DNA of 64,000 bases, from assembly GCF_008711175.1 (NCBI RefSeq), contig NZ_VWNF01000032.1, forward strand, positions 1-64,000. The letters run 5' to 3'. Positions within the stretch are counted from its first letter, which is position 1, and each line of letters begins with the position of its first letter. Made by a program: the position numbers and the translations under genes. The notes under the pieces are model-generated. The model was not told the origin of the DNA. It saw only the letters and a list, made by a program, of their open reading frames with translations, and searched no databases. Positions 52,601 through 62,900 of the stretch are shown here, piece after piece. This DNA is from Nesterenkonia ebinurensis. GTDB taxonomy: Bacteria > Actinomycetota > Actinomycetes > Actinomycetales > Micrococcaceae.

Positions 52601-54025
52601 CCAGTCCGCTGAACCGAGCGGTGTGCCCGGCAGCAGCAGAAGCGCTTGGACGCCCAGCGCTGCGGCCAGCGCAAGGCCAAGATGAGCCCCCAAATCTGCA
52701 CGCCGCAGCTGCTCCCAGTTCAGTCCCGCCGGGAGTTTCTGCCCGCGGAGCAGTCCGGAGGCCTGCGGGAACAGTGCCACCAGCACTGCCCACCCCCCGA
52801 ACCATGCACCCAGCACGGCAAGCACCTCGACAAGCTCGGCCCGGAAGTACACCAGTGTGCTCAGGACTGCGGCGGTGGCGGCTGCGCGAGCGGCGAAGCC
52901 CAGAACCGGACGGTGCACCGCACTGAGCGGACGCACCGCGCTGATCGCGTAGTACAACGCCGTCGCGGTAAACAGCACGGTGTAGTCCAGGCTTCGCATC
53001 TGCCCGGCCAGCAGCACTGCGGCGATGACCAGCCCGGGGACCACCACCCAGTGCAGCTGTCCGAAGGGTGCGCGCAGCACCTCCGGCACCCGCTTGCCCA
53101 GCAGGATGACGGCGAGCTGCACACATGTGGAGAGCACCATGATGCCCACCAGAGTCCAGACCAGCGGGGCCTGCAGGCTTGCCGTGGAGCCGAATATGGA
53201 GGAATAGAGGAACGGGATGACCAGATAGCCCAGCACCCTGCTGTCCAGGTGCACCGAGGCGAAGCCGTAGATCACCAGACCGATTGCCGAGACCACCGCC
53301 CAGGTGATCAGCCCGTTGCCGATGAACGCCTCGTTGACCGGAATGGCTGCCACCGCCAGCAGTGCCAACGAGGTGCCGAAGATTGCGTAGCCGGCAGGTT
53401 TGAGGATTGCGACCTTGGTGGCCAGGTACAGGCCCGTGCCGGCAAACAGCAGATAGGCCATCAACAGCGACGTCGCCGTCAGCACCGGGTTCTGCACGGC
53501 GGCGACAAAAGCCAGGGCAGCTGTGGTGAGCACCAATCCGCCCACATACAGCGAGATATTGATGGAGCGGTGCTCATCGGCCGGAGTGCGCGGGCGGCGC
53601 GGCTTCTTCGGCGGTGGCTGCGGTGCGGGCCGGTAGGGCTGCGGAGCGGGTCGCTGAGGCTTCGCAGACTTCGCCGGAGGTTCTGCCGACACTGCAGCAG
53701 CGGTAGGCTCCGACTCCCATGGGGAGGTCTGCTTGGCGGGCTGCTGGTCGGCTGGCAGCCAGAGTGGGACCTCGGCGTTCTTTGCCGGCTCTTCAGTCCT
53801 CGATTGCTGCGGCTGCGGTCGGGCGGCGGGATGCATTTTGCTCGGATCCAGCCCCCTCCTCTGGGTGCCGGGTCGGGCCTGCTCGCTCCGGCTCGCCCAG
53901 TCAGGCACCGGCTGCTCTTGGCGTTCCTTCTTACGGCCCTGATGGTGGCCGATCGCGTAGCCGATCAGGAAAGGCGGGCCGAACAGCACGGCGCCGAGGA
54001 GCAGCAGCAGAAAGATCCACTCCAC
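49649..54025 (-). CDS. Very large polytopic membrane protein (SCO7613 C-terminal-like)
   Basis: A 1458-residue protein. One N-terminal helix ([20 protein letters not shown]) is followed by about 120 residues of Pro/Gln/Lys/Arg-rich cytoplasmic linker (QPYRPAPQPPPKKPRRPRTP). After that, more than thirty hydrophobic segments run to the end, with almost no soluble domain. The start of the membrane part (ISLYVGGLVLTTAALAFVAA) resembles the actinobacterial SCO7613 C-terminal family, whose function is unknown. It lies between tuf and rpsJ and is read in the same direction, separated from tuf by a terminator. The start is GTG. No catalytic motif is visible. Confidence 0.6.
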   Translation of the reverse strand: MEWIFLLLLLGAVLFGPPFLIGYAIGHHQGRKKERQEQPVPDWASRSEQARPGTQRRGLDPSKMHPAARPQPQQSRTEEPAKNAEVPLWLPADQQPAKQTSPWESEPTAAAVSAEPPAKSAKPQRPAPQPYRPAPQPPPKKPRRPRTPADEHRSINISLYVGGLVLTTAALAFVAAVQNPVLTATSLLMAYLLFAGTGLYLATKVAILKPAGYAIFGTSLALLAVAAIPVNEAFIGNGLITWAVVSAIGLVIYGFASVHLDSRVLGYLVIPFLYSSIFGSTASLQAPLVWTLVGIMVLSTCVQLAVILLGKRVPEVLRAPFGQLHWVVVPGLVIAAVLLAGQMRSLDYTVLFTATALYYAISAVRPLSAVHRPVLGFAARAAATAAVLSTLVYFRAELVEVLAVLGAWFGGWAVLVALFPQASGLLRGQKLPAGLNWEQLRRADLGAHLGLALAAALGVQALLLLPGTPLGSADWLWLSLAALIVLSLVLFALFRLSGKGTGEDKQLLYGGIRAVLAAAALIALSQHPWFALGWMVLWSGLEITLSAQPMRALIHRGQAVAALGVTGWLIGRLADDQMLGARLALMGIAAGAAATVTVLSLRRSKCRVNDEGGVYWLLSTVGFTAGTIAFGLTGIAQPFYAIAATAVVYTTAVLLLRHVQDDNPEDAFFIVRGLSFLAGAAIAALSIDWSAAWALAPGAADPAPTYAQLILLSFAGAELLSAAALATGRLGRALPAQPTAVLRAPELWPGTHLAVHGLWAGLVNLAVFWSAPVLQDDAALLWWFTAPAWAVAAFAGAAALHRTDRQAHPLPARRAQPRVYGALAAALGLIVLLVGTGAWWADAAVAAGLLLLAATAFGPARQLPEALPTGLATGAVGSYLLLQMLIDLIVTAQVDYPLAGQLAAGLTVIVCITAALAVIRTTESSREQSGLLTAAVLVFFFVFAHVLSLPGSAASAGEPAAQAGLAALGVLCLHLLLHRAAALPFPTAVRLGVFAAAVALCLMAVNWPAVVQAGQPLLLDALHVTSAGWALALAVLVFAAELFSTRRLSPGPAHRWIPLHLAANALWLSLINLVMLLAGIAGDLWWFTAVPWAAASVIFLRGAALQAPAGQPLPTRDLYPARGYAAGVTVLLVAALANSTVWWVQATVAAAALTVGIGALIWGVRLPEAPFTAPGFLAVGGAVFLAVTAAQLLSDVQLWGTPGGHPAVLGYLTGTGVFALLAAVVLAARRIWPAGRARRSLLLTSGATAALASVVPVITAQQHAAAPLAWSVPAMHLVLAAALWRIRRVRPAAALLGPVILPGSGLFAYTMAVTPTATALSVTLLLVLTAVLAAEAWLQPRTDEEELTSWQHGHWLTAGILTVVLSGLALVSDAAAVQFIALGGASLLLVTGLLRGVKLGVYWGAAVIVVSVLWALRGIMFLFLTVLGALIIGAAIWRLVLVQRKQAANDAAGSTNAL

Positions 54026-54106
54026 TGGCGCACTCCCCCACTGATCACCGTTCGGTCAGGACAGTAGTATCCTTTCACGCTGAATGTTACCCCTAGCTTG
54101 AGCATA

Positions 54107-54147
54107 CAGAAGGCCCCCGACACCGCAGTGGTGCCGGGGGCCTTCTG
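54107..54147 (-). terminator. Strong terminator after tuf
   Basis: CAGAAGGCCCCCG (from 54107) pairs with CGGGGGCCTTCTG (to 54147), extended by CACC/GGTG around a small loop, starting 17 bp beyond the tuf stop. With a stem of about 17 bp it is the clearest intrinsic-type hairpin in the window. It separates the str unit from the large membrane protein gene. Confidence 0.85.
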
Positions 54148-54163
54148 ATGAAGCTGAAGCGGA

Positions 54164-55354
54164 TCAGGCGAGGATCTTGGTGACCTTGCCGGAGCCCACG
54201 GTGCGGCCACCCTCACGGATGGCGAAGCCGAGGCCCTCCTCCATAGCGATCGGCTGGATGAGCTCGACGGTCATCTCGGTGTTGTCACCGGGCATCACCA
54301 TCTCGGTGCCCTCGGGCAGCTCGATCACACCGGTCACGTCAGTAGTACGGAAGTAGAACTGCGGACGGTAGTTGGTGTAGAAGGGGTTGTGGCGTCCGCC
54401 CTCGTCCTTGGACAGGATGTAGACGTTGGCCTCGAACTTGGTGTGCGGGGTGATGGAGCCGGGGGCTGCCACCACCTGACCGCGCTCCACATCGTCACGC
54501 TTCAGGCCGCGCAGCAGCAGACCGCAGTTCTCGCCGGCCCATGCCTCGTCGAGCTGCTTGTGGAACATCTCGATACCGGTGACGGTGGTCTTCTGCTTCT
54601 CGCGGATGCCGAGGATCTCGACCTCGGAGTTGATGGCCAGGGTGCCGCGCTCGGCGCGACCGGTGACCACGGTGCCGCGGCCGGTGATGGTGAAGACGTC
54701 CTCGATGGGCATCAGGAACGGCTTGTCCTTGTCACGCTCGGGCTCGGGGATGAACTCGTCAACGGCCTCCATGAGGTCCTCGACGGTCTTGACCCACTCG
54801 GCGTCCCCTTCAAGGGCCTTCAGGCCGGATGTGCGGATCACGGGGGCGTCGTCGCCGTCGAACTCCTGGTCGGAGAGCAGCTCGCGGACCTCCATCTCGA
54901 CCAGGTCGAGAAGCTCCTCGTCGTCCACCATGTCAGCCTTGTTCAGGGCGACCAGCAGCTTCGGCACGCCGACCTGGCGAGCCAGCAGCACGTGCTCACG
55001 GGTCTGAGCCATCGGGCCGTCGGTGGCGGCGACCACGAGGATCGCACCGTCCATCTGGGCAGCACCGGTGATCATGTTCTTCACGTAGTCGGCGTGACCG
55101 GGGGCGTCAACGTGTGCGTAGTGACGCTTCTCGGTCTGGTACTCCACGTGGGAGACATTGATGGTGATGCCGCGCTCGCGCTCCTCAGGCGCATTGTCGA
55201 TGTTGGCGAAGTCCTTGGCCTCGTTGAGGTCAGGGTACTTATCAGCCAGCACCTTGGAGATCGCGGCAGTCAGCGTGGTCTTGCCGTGGTCGACGTGACC
55301 GATGGTGCCGATGTTGAGGTGCGGCTTAGTCCGCTCGAACTTTGCCTTGGCCAC
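54164..55354 (-). CDS. tuf: Elongation factor Tu
   Basis: A 396-residue translational GTPase that delivers aminoacyl-tRNA. G1 GHVDHGKTT (19-27), the switch [17 protein letters not shown]3 [12 protein letters not shown] and G4 NKADMVDD are present, followed by the two beta-barrel domains. The start is GTG with AGGAGG upstream. The single copy here follows fusA by 127 bp; that gap may carry an extra promoter, but I see no convincing one. Confidence 0.97.
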   Translation of the reverse strand: MAKAKFERTKPHLNIGTIGHVDHGKTTLTAAISKVLADKYPDLNEAKDFANIDNAPEERERGITINVSHVEYQTEKRHYAHVDAPGHADYVKNMITGAAQMDGAILVVAATDGPMAQTREHVLLARQVGVPKLLVALNKADMVDDEELLDLVEMEVRELLSDQEFDGDDAPVIRTSGLKALEGDAEWVKTVEDLMEAVDEFIPEPERDKDKPFLMPIEDVFTITGRGTVVTGRAERGTLAINSEVEILGIREKQKTTVTGIEMFHKQLDEAWAGENCGLLLRGLKRDDVERGQVVAAPGSITPHTKFEANVYILSKDEGGRHNPFYTNYRPQFYFRTTDVTGVIELPEGTEMVMPGDNTEMTVELIQPIAMEEGLGFAIREGGRTVGSGKVTKILA

Positions 55355-55481
55355 AGGTTCCTCCTATAGAACGTGGTTGTGAGTAAGACTTACTTCAGGC
55401 ACAGGGGTGTCCCAGGCTGAAACTCTCGCAAGTCTACTAATTACGGGGGTTATGGGGAAATTGGTTGGTTGGTGCCTGGGG

Positions 55482-57599
55482 CTACTCGCCGCGGGCCTTT
55501 TCGATGATCTCGTCGGAGACGGCCTTCGGCACCTCAGCGTAGGAGTCGAAGGACATGGTGAACACTGCCCGGCCCTGGGTGCGGGAGCGCAGCTCGCCGA
55601 TGTAGCCGAACATTTCGCTCAGCGGCACCGCGGCCTTGACCACTTTGACGCCGGAGGCGTCTTCCATGGACTGGATCTGACCGCGGCGGGAGTTCAGGTC
55701 TCCGATCACGTCACCCATGTACTCCTCAGGAGTGCGGACCTCAACGGCCATCATGGGTTCCAGGATCACCGGGTTGGCACGCTTGATGCCTTCCTTGAAC
55801 ACCTGGGAGCCGGCCAGCTTGAAGGCCATCTCGGAGGAGTCGACGTCGTGGTAGGCACCGTCTCGGAGGGTGGCCTTGACACCGACCATGGGGTAGCCGG
55901 CGAGTACGCCGAGCTGCATAGCGTCCTGGATGCCTGAGTCCACCGAGGGGATGTACTCACGGGGGATACGGCCGCCGGTGACGGCGTTCTCGAACTCGTA
56001 GAGCTCCTCCCCATCGGTCTCCAGCGGTTCGAAGTCCACAATCACCTTGGCGAACTGGCCGGAGCCACCGGTCTGCTTCTTATGGGTGTATTCGACCTTC
56101 TCGACCTTCTTCTTGATGGTCTCGCGGTAGGCCACCTGAGGCTTGCCGACGTTGGCCTCCACCTTGAACTCACGCTTCATGCGGTCCACGAAGACGTCCA
56201 GGTGGAGCTCGCCCATACCGCCGATGACGGTCTGGCCGGTCTCCTCGTCCAGGGACACGGTGAAGGTCGGGTCCTCAGCAACCAGCTTCTGGATGGCAGT
56301 GGAGAGCTTCTCCTGGTCACCCTTGGACTTGGGCTCGATGGCCACGTTGATCACCGGCTCCGGGAAGCTCATGGACTCCAGGACGATCGGGTGATCGGGG
56401 TTGCAGAGGGTGTCACCGGTGGTGGTGTCCTTCAGGCCGATCACCGCGTAGATGTGGCCGGCCTGGATCTCCTCCACCGGGTTCTCCTTGTTGGCGTGCA
56501 TCTGGAAGAGCTTTCCGATGCGCTCCTTCTTACCCTTGGTGGAGTTGACCACCTGGGCGCCTGAGGCCAGTTTGCCGGAGTACACGCGGATGAAGGTCAG
56601 CGTGCCGAAGAACGGGTGGGAGGCGATCTTGAATGCCAGTGCGGAGAAGGGCTCGTCCTTGGAGGGCTTACGGGTGAGGATCTCCTCCTCATCACCAGGC
56701 TTGTGGCCTTCCATGGACTCCACATCTGCCGGGGAGGGCAGGTAGTCCACCACGGCGTCGAGCATGGGCTGGACTCCGCGGTTCTTGAATGCGGAGCCGC
56801 AGAAGACCGGGTAGGCCTCACCCTCCACAGTCAGCTTGCGGATGCCTTCCTTGAGCTCCTCGGGGGTGAGCTCCTCACCCTCGAGGTACTTCTCCATGAG
56901 TTCCTCATCAGCCTCGGCGACCGATTCGATGAGCTCGTTGCGGTACTCCTCGGCACGTTCCTTGAGATCGGCGGGGATCTCCTGGATCTCATACTCGGCA
57001 CCCATGGTCACATCACCCTTGGCATCGCCTGGCCAGACCAGTGCGCGCATGTAGAGCAGGTCGATGACGCCGACGAAATCGTTCTCAGCACCGATCGGCA
57101 GCTGCATCACCATCGGCTTGGCGCCCAGTCGGGACTTGATAGTGTCCACGGTGAAGTAGAAGTCAGCACCGAGCTTGTCCATCTTGTTGACGAAGCAGAT
57201 GCGCGGCACGTTGTACTTGTCTGCCTGGCGCCACACGGTCTCGGACTGGGGCTCCACGCCTTCCTTGCCGTCGAAGACTGCCACTGCGCCGTCGAGCACG
57301 CGCAGTGAGCGTTCCACCTCAACGGTGAAGTCCACGTGGCCGGGGGTATCGATGATGTTGATCTGGTTGTTCTCCCAGAAGCAGGTCACCGCGGCGGAGG
57401 TGATGGTGATGCCGCGCTCCTTCTCCTGCTCCATCCAGTCCGTGGTCGACGCACCGTCGTGGGTCTCACCGATCTTGTGGTTGATGCCTGTGTAGAACAG
57501 GATGCGCTCGGTGGTGGTGGTCTTGCCGGCATCGATGTGGGCCATGATGCCGATGTTGCGGACCTTCTTCAGGTCAGTGAGCACCTCTTGTTGTGCCAC
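55482..57599 (-). CDS. fusA: Elongation factor G
   Basis: A 705-residue GTPase that drives ribosomal translocation: [35 protein letters not shown] and [10 protein letters not shown] in the G domain, then domains II to V ending with [20 protein letters not shown]. The start is GTG. It lies 22 bp after rpsG in the str order. Confidence 0.97.
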   Translation of the reverse strand: MAQQEVLTDLKKVRNIGIMAHIDAGKTTTTERILFYTGINHKIGETHDGASTTDWMEQEKERGITITSAAVTCFWENNQINIIDTPGHVDFTVEVERSLRVLDGAVAVFDGKEGVEPQSETVWRQADKYNVPRICFVNKMDKLGADFYFTVDTIKSRLGAKPMVMQLPIGAENDFVGVIDLLYMRALVWPGDAKGDVTMGAEYEIQEIPADLKERAEEYRNELIESVAEADEELMEKYLEGEELTPEELKEGIRKLTVEGEAYPVFCGSAFKNRGVQPMLDAVVDYLPSPADVESMEGHKPGDEEEILTRKPSKDEPFSALAFKIASHPFFGTLTFIRVYSGKLASGAQVVNSTKGKKERIGKLFQMHANKENPVEEIQAGHIYAVIGLKDTTTGDTLCNPDHPIVLESMSFPEPVINVAIEPKSKGDQEKLSTAIQKLVAEDPTFTVSLDEETGQTVIGGMGELHLDVFVDRMKREFKVEANVGKPQVAYRETIKKKVEKVEYTHKKQTGGSGQFAKVIVDFEPLETDGEELYEFENAVTGGRIPREYIPSVDSGIQDAMQLGVLAGYPMVGVKATLRDGAYHDVDSSEMAFKLAGSQVFKEGIKRANPVILEPMMAVEVRTPEEYMGDVIGDLNSRRGQIQSMEDASGVKVVKAAVPLSEMFGYIGELRSRTQGRAVFTMSFDSYAEVPKAVSDEIIEKARGE

Positions 57600-57621
57600 G
57601 GTAGTTATCCCCTATTCCTTA

Positions 57622-58092
57622 TTACCAGCGGTAGTGGGCGAAGGCCTTGTTGGCTTCGGCCATCTTGTGAGTGTCCTCGCGGCGCTTGACTGCAGCACCG
57701 AGGCCGTTGGAGGCGTCGAGGATCTCGTTCATCAGGCGGTCGGTCATGGTCTTCTCGCGGCGATCCTTGGCGTAGCCGACCAGCCAGCGCAGGGCGAGGG
57801 CGGTGGCGCGGCCGGGCTTGACCTCCACGGGCACCTGGTAGGTGGCGCCGCCGACACGGCGGGAGCGGACCTCCAGTGCGGGGCGGACGTTGTCCATGGC
57901 GGTCTTGAGGATTTCCACGGAGTTCTCGCCGGTCTTCTTGGCCACCCCGTCGAGAGCGCCGTAGACGATGCGCTCAGCGGTGGACTTCTTGCCGTCGACG
58001 AGCACCTTGTTGATCAGCTGGGTGACCAGCGGGGAGCCGTGGACGGGGTCCTGGACGAGTGGGCGCTTAGCAGCGGGTCCCTTACGTGGCAT
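57622..58092 (-). CDS. rpsG: 30S ribosomal protein S7
   Basis: A 156-residue S7 with [20 protein letters not shown] at the start, [20 protein letters not shown] and the [20 protein letters not shown] block. Its ATG overlaps the rpsL TAA by one base, and the ribosome-binding site lies in the Lys/Glu-rich end of rpsL. Confidence 0.96.
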   Translation of the reverse strand: MPRKGPAAKRPLVQDPVHGSPLVTQLINKVLVDGKKSTAERIVYGALDGVAKKTGENSVEILKTAMDNVRPALEVRSRRVGGATYQVPVEVKPGRATALALRWLVGYAKDRREKTMTDRLMNEILDASNGLGAAVKRREDTHKMAEANKAFAHYRW

Positions 58093-58466
58093 TACTTCTT
58101 CTCCTTCTTGGCGCCGTAGCGGCTGCGGGCCTGGCCGCGGCCCTTGACGCCCTGGGTGTCGAGGGCGCCGCGAACAATCTTGTAGCGGACACCGGGGAGG
58201 TCCTTCACACGGCCGCCGCGCACCAGCACGATGGAGTGCTCCTGCAGGTTGTGTCCCTCACCGGGGATGTATGCGGTAACCTCCACGCCGCCGCCCAGGC
58301 GGACGCGGGCCACCTTGCGCAGTGCGGAGTTCGGCTTCTTGGGCGTGGTGGTGTACACGCGGGTGCACACCCCGCGGCGCATCGGGGACCCCTGCAGGGC
58401 AGGAGTGGCGTTCTTGGCGGCCTTGGGGCTGCGCCCCTTGCGCACCAGCTGCTGAATAGTAGGCAC
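58092..58466 (-). CDS. rpsL: 30S ribosomal protein S12
   Basis: A 124-residue decoding-site protein: [38 protein letters not shown] and [19 protein letters not shown]. Residues 43 and 88, the classic streptomycin-resistance positions, are both lysine, the sensitive form. The start is GTG. It is the first gene of the str unit. The 238-bp gap before it contains a possible -35 (TTGACT, 58663-58668) whose spacing to TAGGAC is 20 bp, too long to be sure. Confidence 0.96.
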   Translation of the reverse strand: MPTIQQLVRKGRSPKAAKNATPALQGSPMRRGVCTRVYTTTPKKPNSALRKVARVRLGGGVEVTAYIPGEGHNLQEHSIVLVRGGRVKDLPGVRYKIVRGALDTQGVKGRGQARSRYGAKKEKK

Positions 58467-58704
58467 TATGCAATCTCCATTGTTGTCAGGTCTTGTGGCC
58501 GTGACCGGCCGGGCACGTCTCTGCGCTGGGGAAGTTCCGCCACAGTTTCAGGTTTGGGGGCCGCGCTGATCGCAGCGGCACCTAAGCATGAAAATATGTG
58601 GCATTTGTTGCGCACCTTCCCCGCAACCCGGACCGAGTCCTACTGCCACACAGAAACAATCAAGTCAACAATACCAGCTGCCGCGGATTGATGCGAATGC
58701 ACGC

Positions 58705-59703
58705 TCATCCGCGCTCATGCGGGGGTTGCTCATCGGAGGCATTTTCCGGACCTGCAGGCTGCTTGCTGTAGTCGGCGGCGCCGGGCTCCGGATCCTCCTG
58801 AACCGCAGGCTGCTCGGAGGCTGCCGGGCGCGGGTTCGCTGCCCGCTTCTTCCGGTGTCGGTGCAGCAGCAGAAGAACGACGACGCCGGGGACCGCCAGT
58901 ACGGCCAGCCAGGGCACCAGGGCGCCTGCCACCACCAGGAACCCGTTGATGAAGCCCACCAGGGCGTTCCAGCCGGACTGCAAACCACCCATGAACCCGT
59001 CGCGGTCCACCTCAGTGATCGGTTCGGTGGTGAAGCTGATATGCACAGTGGAGAGCGAGATCTGGTCCTCCAGGGCATTCAGCTCTGCCTGCAGGGACTC
59101 CAGGGAGGCCTGGCGCTCGCTGAGCGTAGTCTCAATCTGCAGCAGCTCCTCAGCAGAATCGGCCTCGGACATGATCTCGATCAGTCGGTCCACTGAGGTC
59201 TCCAGGGCATTGATCCGGGCGTTGAGGTCCCGGTAGGTGCTGGTGACGTCCTGGGCGGACTCGGTGAGATCGGTAACCTCCCCGTAGTCATTGAGCTGTT
59301 CGATGAGCTCATCCAGATTGTCCTGGGGCAGGCGGAGGGTCACGCTGGCGTATACAGGCTCGCCGTCATCGTCAGTGGACTCCTCCCGGGCCTCTACGTA
59401 GCCGCCGTAGCCGGTGGCCAGGCCCACCACCTGGCGTACAGCCTCGCGGGTGTCGTCGACCTCCACCACTGCAGAGGCAGTGGTGATGACCTGACGCTCT
59501 GCAGCGCTGGTCCCACCTTCGAGGACTCCCCCGCTCGCATCCTGGTCTTGGGCCTCCTCCGGCGCCGCCTCGGCAGCATCATCGGCGACTTCCATGTCAT
59601 GGTCAGCCACCGCCCCGTCGTCCGAATCAAGGGCGGAGCCGCAGGCGCTGAGCAGAAACAGCGCCAGAAGCAGTGCGGTGAAGCTCTTCAGTATCCGTTC
59701 CAT
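58705..59703 (-). CDS. DUF4349-domain lipoprotein
   Basis: A 332-residue envelope protein. The signal peptide ends in the lipobox FLLSAC, then an acidic linker, then the DUF4349 core (RQVITTASAVVEVDDTREAV, ATGYGGYVEAREES, VTLRLPQDNLDELIEQL). A coiled-coil follows (QIETTLSERQASLESLQAEL) with a C-terminal membrane helix (FLVVAGALVPWLAVLAVPGV) and a charged cytoplasmic tail. I start at the ATG at 59703, which begins the signal peptide; the frame is open upstream without signal features. The function is unknown. It lies between rpoC and rpsL and is co-oriented with both. Confidence 0.8.
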   Translation of the reverse strand: MERILKSFTALLLALFLLSACGSALDSDDGAVADHDMEVADDAAEAAPEEAQDQDASGGVLEGGTSAAERQVITTASAVVEVDDTREAVRQVVGLATGYGGYVEAREESTDDDGEPVYASVTLRLPQDNLDELIEQLNDYGEVTDLTESAQDVTSTYRDLNARINALETSVDRLIEIMSEADSAEELLQIETTLSERQASLESLQAELNALEDQISLSTVHISFTTEPITEVDRDGFMGGLQSGWNALVGFINGFLVVAGALVPWLAVLAVPGVVVLLLLHRHRKKRAANPRPAASEQPAVQEDPEPGAADYSKQPAGPENASDEQPPHERG

Positions 59704-59782
59704 GCCCACGAGTTTACGATTGCAAATTACCGGTGTGCAAGGTCTCGGCCAGATCGTAACGGCACTGTGACTGGCGGACATG

Positions 59783-59834
59783 CGAACGGCCCGGGTGCCC
59801 TGCCTAGTCTGGCAGTGGGCACCCGGGCCGTTCG
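59783..59834 (-). terminator. 18-bp perfect hairpin downstream of rpoC
   Basis: CGAACGGCCCGGGTGCCC (59783-59800) is exactly complementary to 59817-59834, with a CTGCC/GGCAG continuation in the loop. It stands 111 bp past the rpoC stop and 80 bp before the next gene. Further GC-rich hairpins fill 59850-59905 (GGTCT/AGACC and CGCCGC-TTCG-CGGCG). A U-tract is lacking. Confidence 0.7.
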
Positions 59835-59944
59835 GCGGCGTCGTGACAGTGCTATCCCCGCCGGTCTGCCCAGACCGCCGCTTCGCGGCGATCCGGGGCC
59901 CGGGCAGGGTCGTCTGTTGAATCTTCGGTGCTCAGATTAGATTG

Positions 59945-62900
59945 TCACCGAAAATCCACGTCGGTGTTGTAGTCCTCCAGCGGGATAGCGTGGAACTCGC
60001 TGTCCCCGTCGGCACCTGCGTAGTCGAAGCTGGAGCCGTAGAGGCTCGGGCCGGTGAACAGGTTGGCCTTGGCGTCCTCGGTGGGCTCCACCACGGTCTG
60101 GGTGTAGCGGTCCAGGCCGGTGCCGGCCGGGATGAGCTTACCGATGATCACGTTCTCCTTCAGGCCCAGCAGCGGATCCGACTTACCCTCCATAGCCGCC
60201 TGGGTGAGCACCCGGGTGGTCTCCTGGAAGGAAGCAGCCGAGAGCCAGGAGTCGGTGGCCAGTGAGGCCTTGGTGATGCCCATGAGCTCGTCGCGTCCGG
60301 AGGCCGGGCGCTTGCTCTGCTCAAAGGCTGCCTTATTGGCCTGCTGAAAGCGGAACCGATCAGCCAGCTCGCCGGGCAGCAGATTGGTCTCGCCGGACTC
60401 GATCACGGTGATCCGGCGCAGCATCTGCCGGACGATGACCTCCACGTGCTTGTCGTGGATGCCCACGCCCTGGGACTGGTACACCTCCTGCACCTCGGCC
60501 ACCAGGAACTTCTGGGCAGCTCGGGGGCCGAGCACTCGCAGCACCTGCTTGGGGTCCACGTGACCGCGGACCAGCTGGGTGCCGACCTCCACATGGGTAG
60601 AACCGGAGTTGTCCTCGCCGAGGTCGATCAGCAGACGGGCACGGCGCAGGATCGGGTAGACCTGCTCCTCGGAGCCGTCGTCCGGAACCAGCACCAGGCG
60701 AGCCTGCTTCTCGTCCTCCTCGTAACGGACCCGTCCGGTGGACTCGGCGATCGGGGCCACACCCTTAGGCGTGCGGGCCTCGAAGAGCTCCTGGATACGG
60801 GGCAGACCCTGGGTGATGTCATCAGCCGAGGCCACACCACCGGAGTGGAAGGTACGCATGGTCAGCTGGGTGCCGGGCTCACCGATGGACTGGGCGGCGA
60901 TAATACCCACAGCCTCCCCGACGTCGACTCGGTGGCCAGCTGCCATGGAGCGCCCATAGCAGGCCGCACAGGTGCCGACCGGGGACTCACAGGTCAGCAC
61001 GGAGCGGACCTTGATGGTCTTGACCCCGGCGTCGAACAGCTTATCGATGAGCACATCGCCCACCTCCGTGCCGGCCTCGGCCAGCACCTCGCCGTTATCG
61101 TCGGCCACAGCCTCAGCCAGGGTGCGGGAGTAGGCGGAGGTCTCCACCATCTTGTGCAGCTCCACCTCCAGGCCCTCCAGCTCGTCGGAGACATACTTCC
61201 GGCCGGACTTGACCAGCACGCCGTCGGGGCGCAGGTCGTCATCGTGGGCGTAGTACTTGGGCTGGGCGATCGGCACGGTGAGTCCGCGGGTGGTGCCGCA
61301 GTCCTCGTCGCGGACGATCACATCCTGTGAGACGTCCACCAGGCGACGGGTCAGGTAACCCGAGTTGGCGGTCTTCAGCGCCGTGTCGGCCAGACCCTTG
61401 CGGGCGCCATGGGTGGCGATGAAGTACTCCAGCACGGTCAGGCCCTCGCGGTAGGAGGACTTGATGGGCCGCGGGATGATGTCACCCTTGGGGTTGGTCA
61501 CCAGGCCACGGATACCGGCGATCTGGCGGATCTGGTTCCAGTTGCCTCGGGCTCCGGAGGTCACCGTGCGGTTGATGTTGTTGAGGGAGTCCATTCCCTC
61601 CATCATCGCCTTCTCGATCTCGGAGGTGGCCTTGCCCCAGATCTCCTGCAGCTCCTGGGTGCGGTTCTCCTTGCCGATGAAGCCGAGGCCGTACTCCTCC
61701 TCCACCTTAGCGACCTGGGCCTCGTACTTCTCCATGATGGAGGCCTTGTCGAAGTTGGATGTGATATCGGAGATGGCTACGGTCACACCGGAGCGGGTGG
61801 ACCAGTAGAAGCCGGCGTCCTTAAGGTTGTCCAGGGTCTGGGCGACCTGCACGGTGGAGTACCGCTCGGAGATGTCGTTGATCAGCGAGCCCAGGGCCTT
61901 CTTATCTGCGGCCTTGTTCTGCCAGGGGTAGTCCTCGGGCAGCAGCTCGTTGAACAGCACCTTGCCCAGGGTGGTCTCGATCAGCGCAGGCTGACCTTCC
62001 TCCCAGCCCTCAGGTGCAGCGACCTCTTTGGAGGGCACGAAGCCGGTGACCTGAATCCTCACCGGAGCGTTGAGGTGCAGCTCCTTGAGGTCGAAGGCCA
62101 TCTGGGCCTCACCCAGTGAGGAGAAGACCCGGCCGGTGCCGGTCTCGTCCTCACGCACGGTGGTCAGGTGGTGCAGGCCGATGATCATGTCCTGTGCGGG
62201 CAGGGCCACCGGGCGACCGTCGGAGGGCTTGAGGATGTTGTTGGATGAGAGCATCAGGATGCGCGCCTCGGCCTGAGCCTCCGGTCCCAGCGGCAGGTGC
62301 ACTGCCATCTGGTCCCCGTCGAAGTCGGCGTTGAACGCAGCACAGACCAGCGGGTGCAGCTGCAGGGCCTTGCCCTCCACCAGCTGCGGCTCGAAGGCCT
62401 GGATGCCCAAGCGGTGCAGGGTGGGTGCACGGTTGAGCAGCACCGGGTGCTCGGTGATGACTTCCTCGAGCACGTCCCAGACTGCGGAGCGCTGGCGCTC
62501 CACCATCCGCTTGGCGGATTTGATGTTCTGAGCGTGGTTGAGGTCCACCAGCCGCTTCATCACAAACGGCTTGAACAGCTCCAGGGCCATCTGCTTGGGC
62601 AGGCCGCACTCGTGCAGCTTCAGCTGCGGGCCCACCACGATGACCGAGCGGCCGGAGTAGTCCACGCGCTTGCCGAGCAGGTTCTGGCGGAACCGGCCCT
62701 GCTTGCCCTTGAGCATGTCGGAGAGCGACTTCAGCGGACGGTTGCCCGGTCCGGTGACCGGGCGGCCGCGGCGGCCGTTGTCGAACAGGGAGTCCACCGA
62801 CTCCTGCAGCATGCGCTTCTCATTGTTGATGATGATCTCGGGGGCACCGAGGTCCAGCAGCCGCTTGAGCCGGTTGTTGCGGTTGATCACCCGGCGGTAG

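Noticed and set aside
55355-55481. Promoter between fusA and tuf
   Set aside because: TAGACT is a possible -10, but no acceptable -35 stands at the right spacing.
58092-58466. Streptomycin-resistance allele of rpsL
   Set aside because: Residues 43 and 88 are both lysine, the sensitive state.
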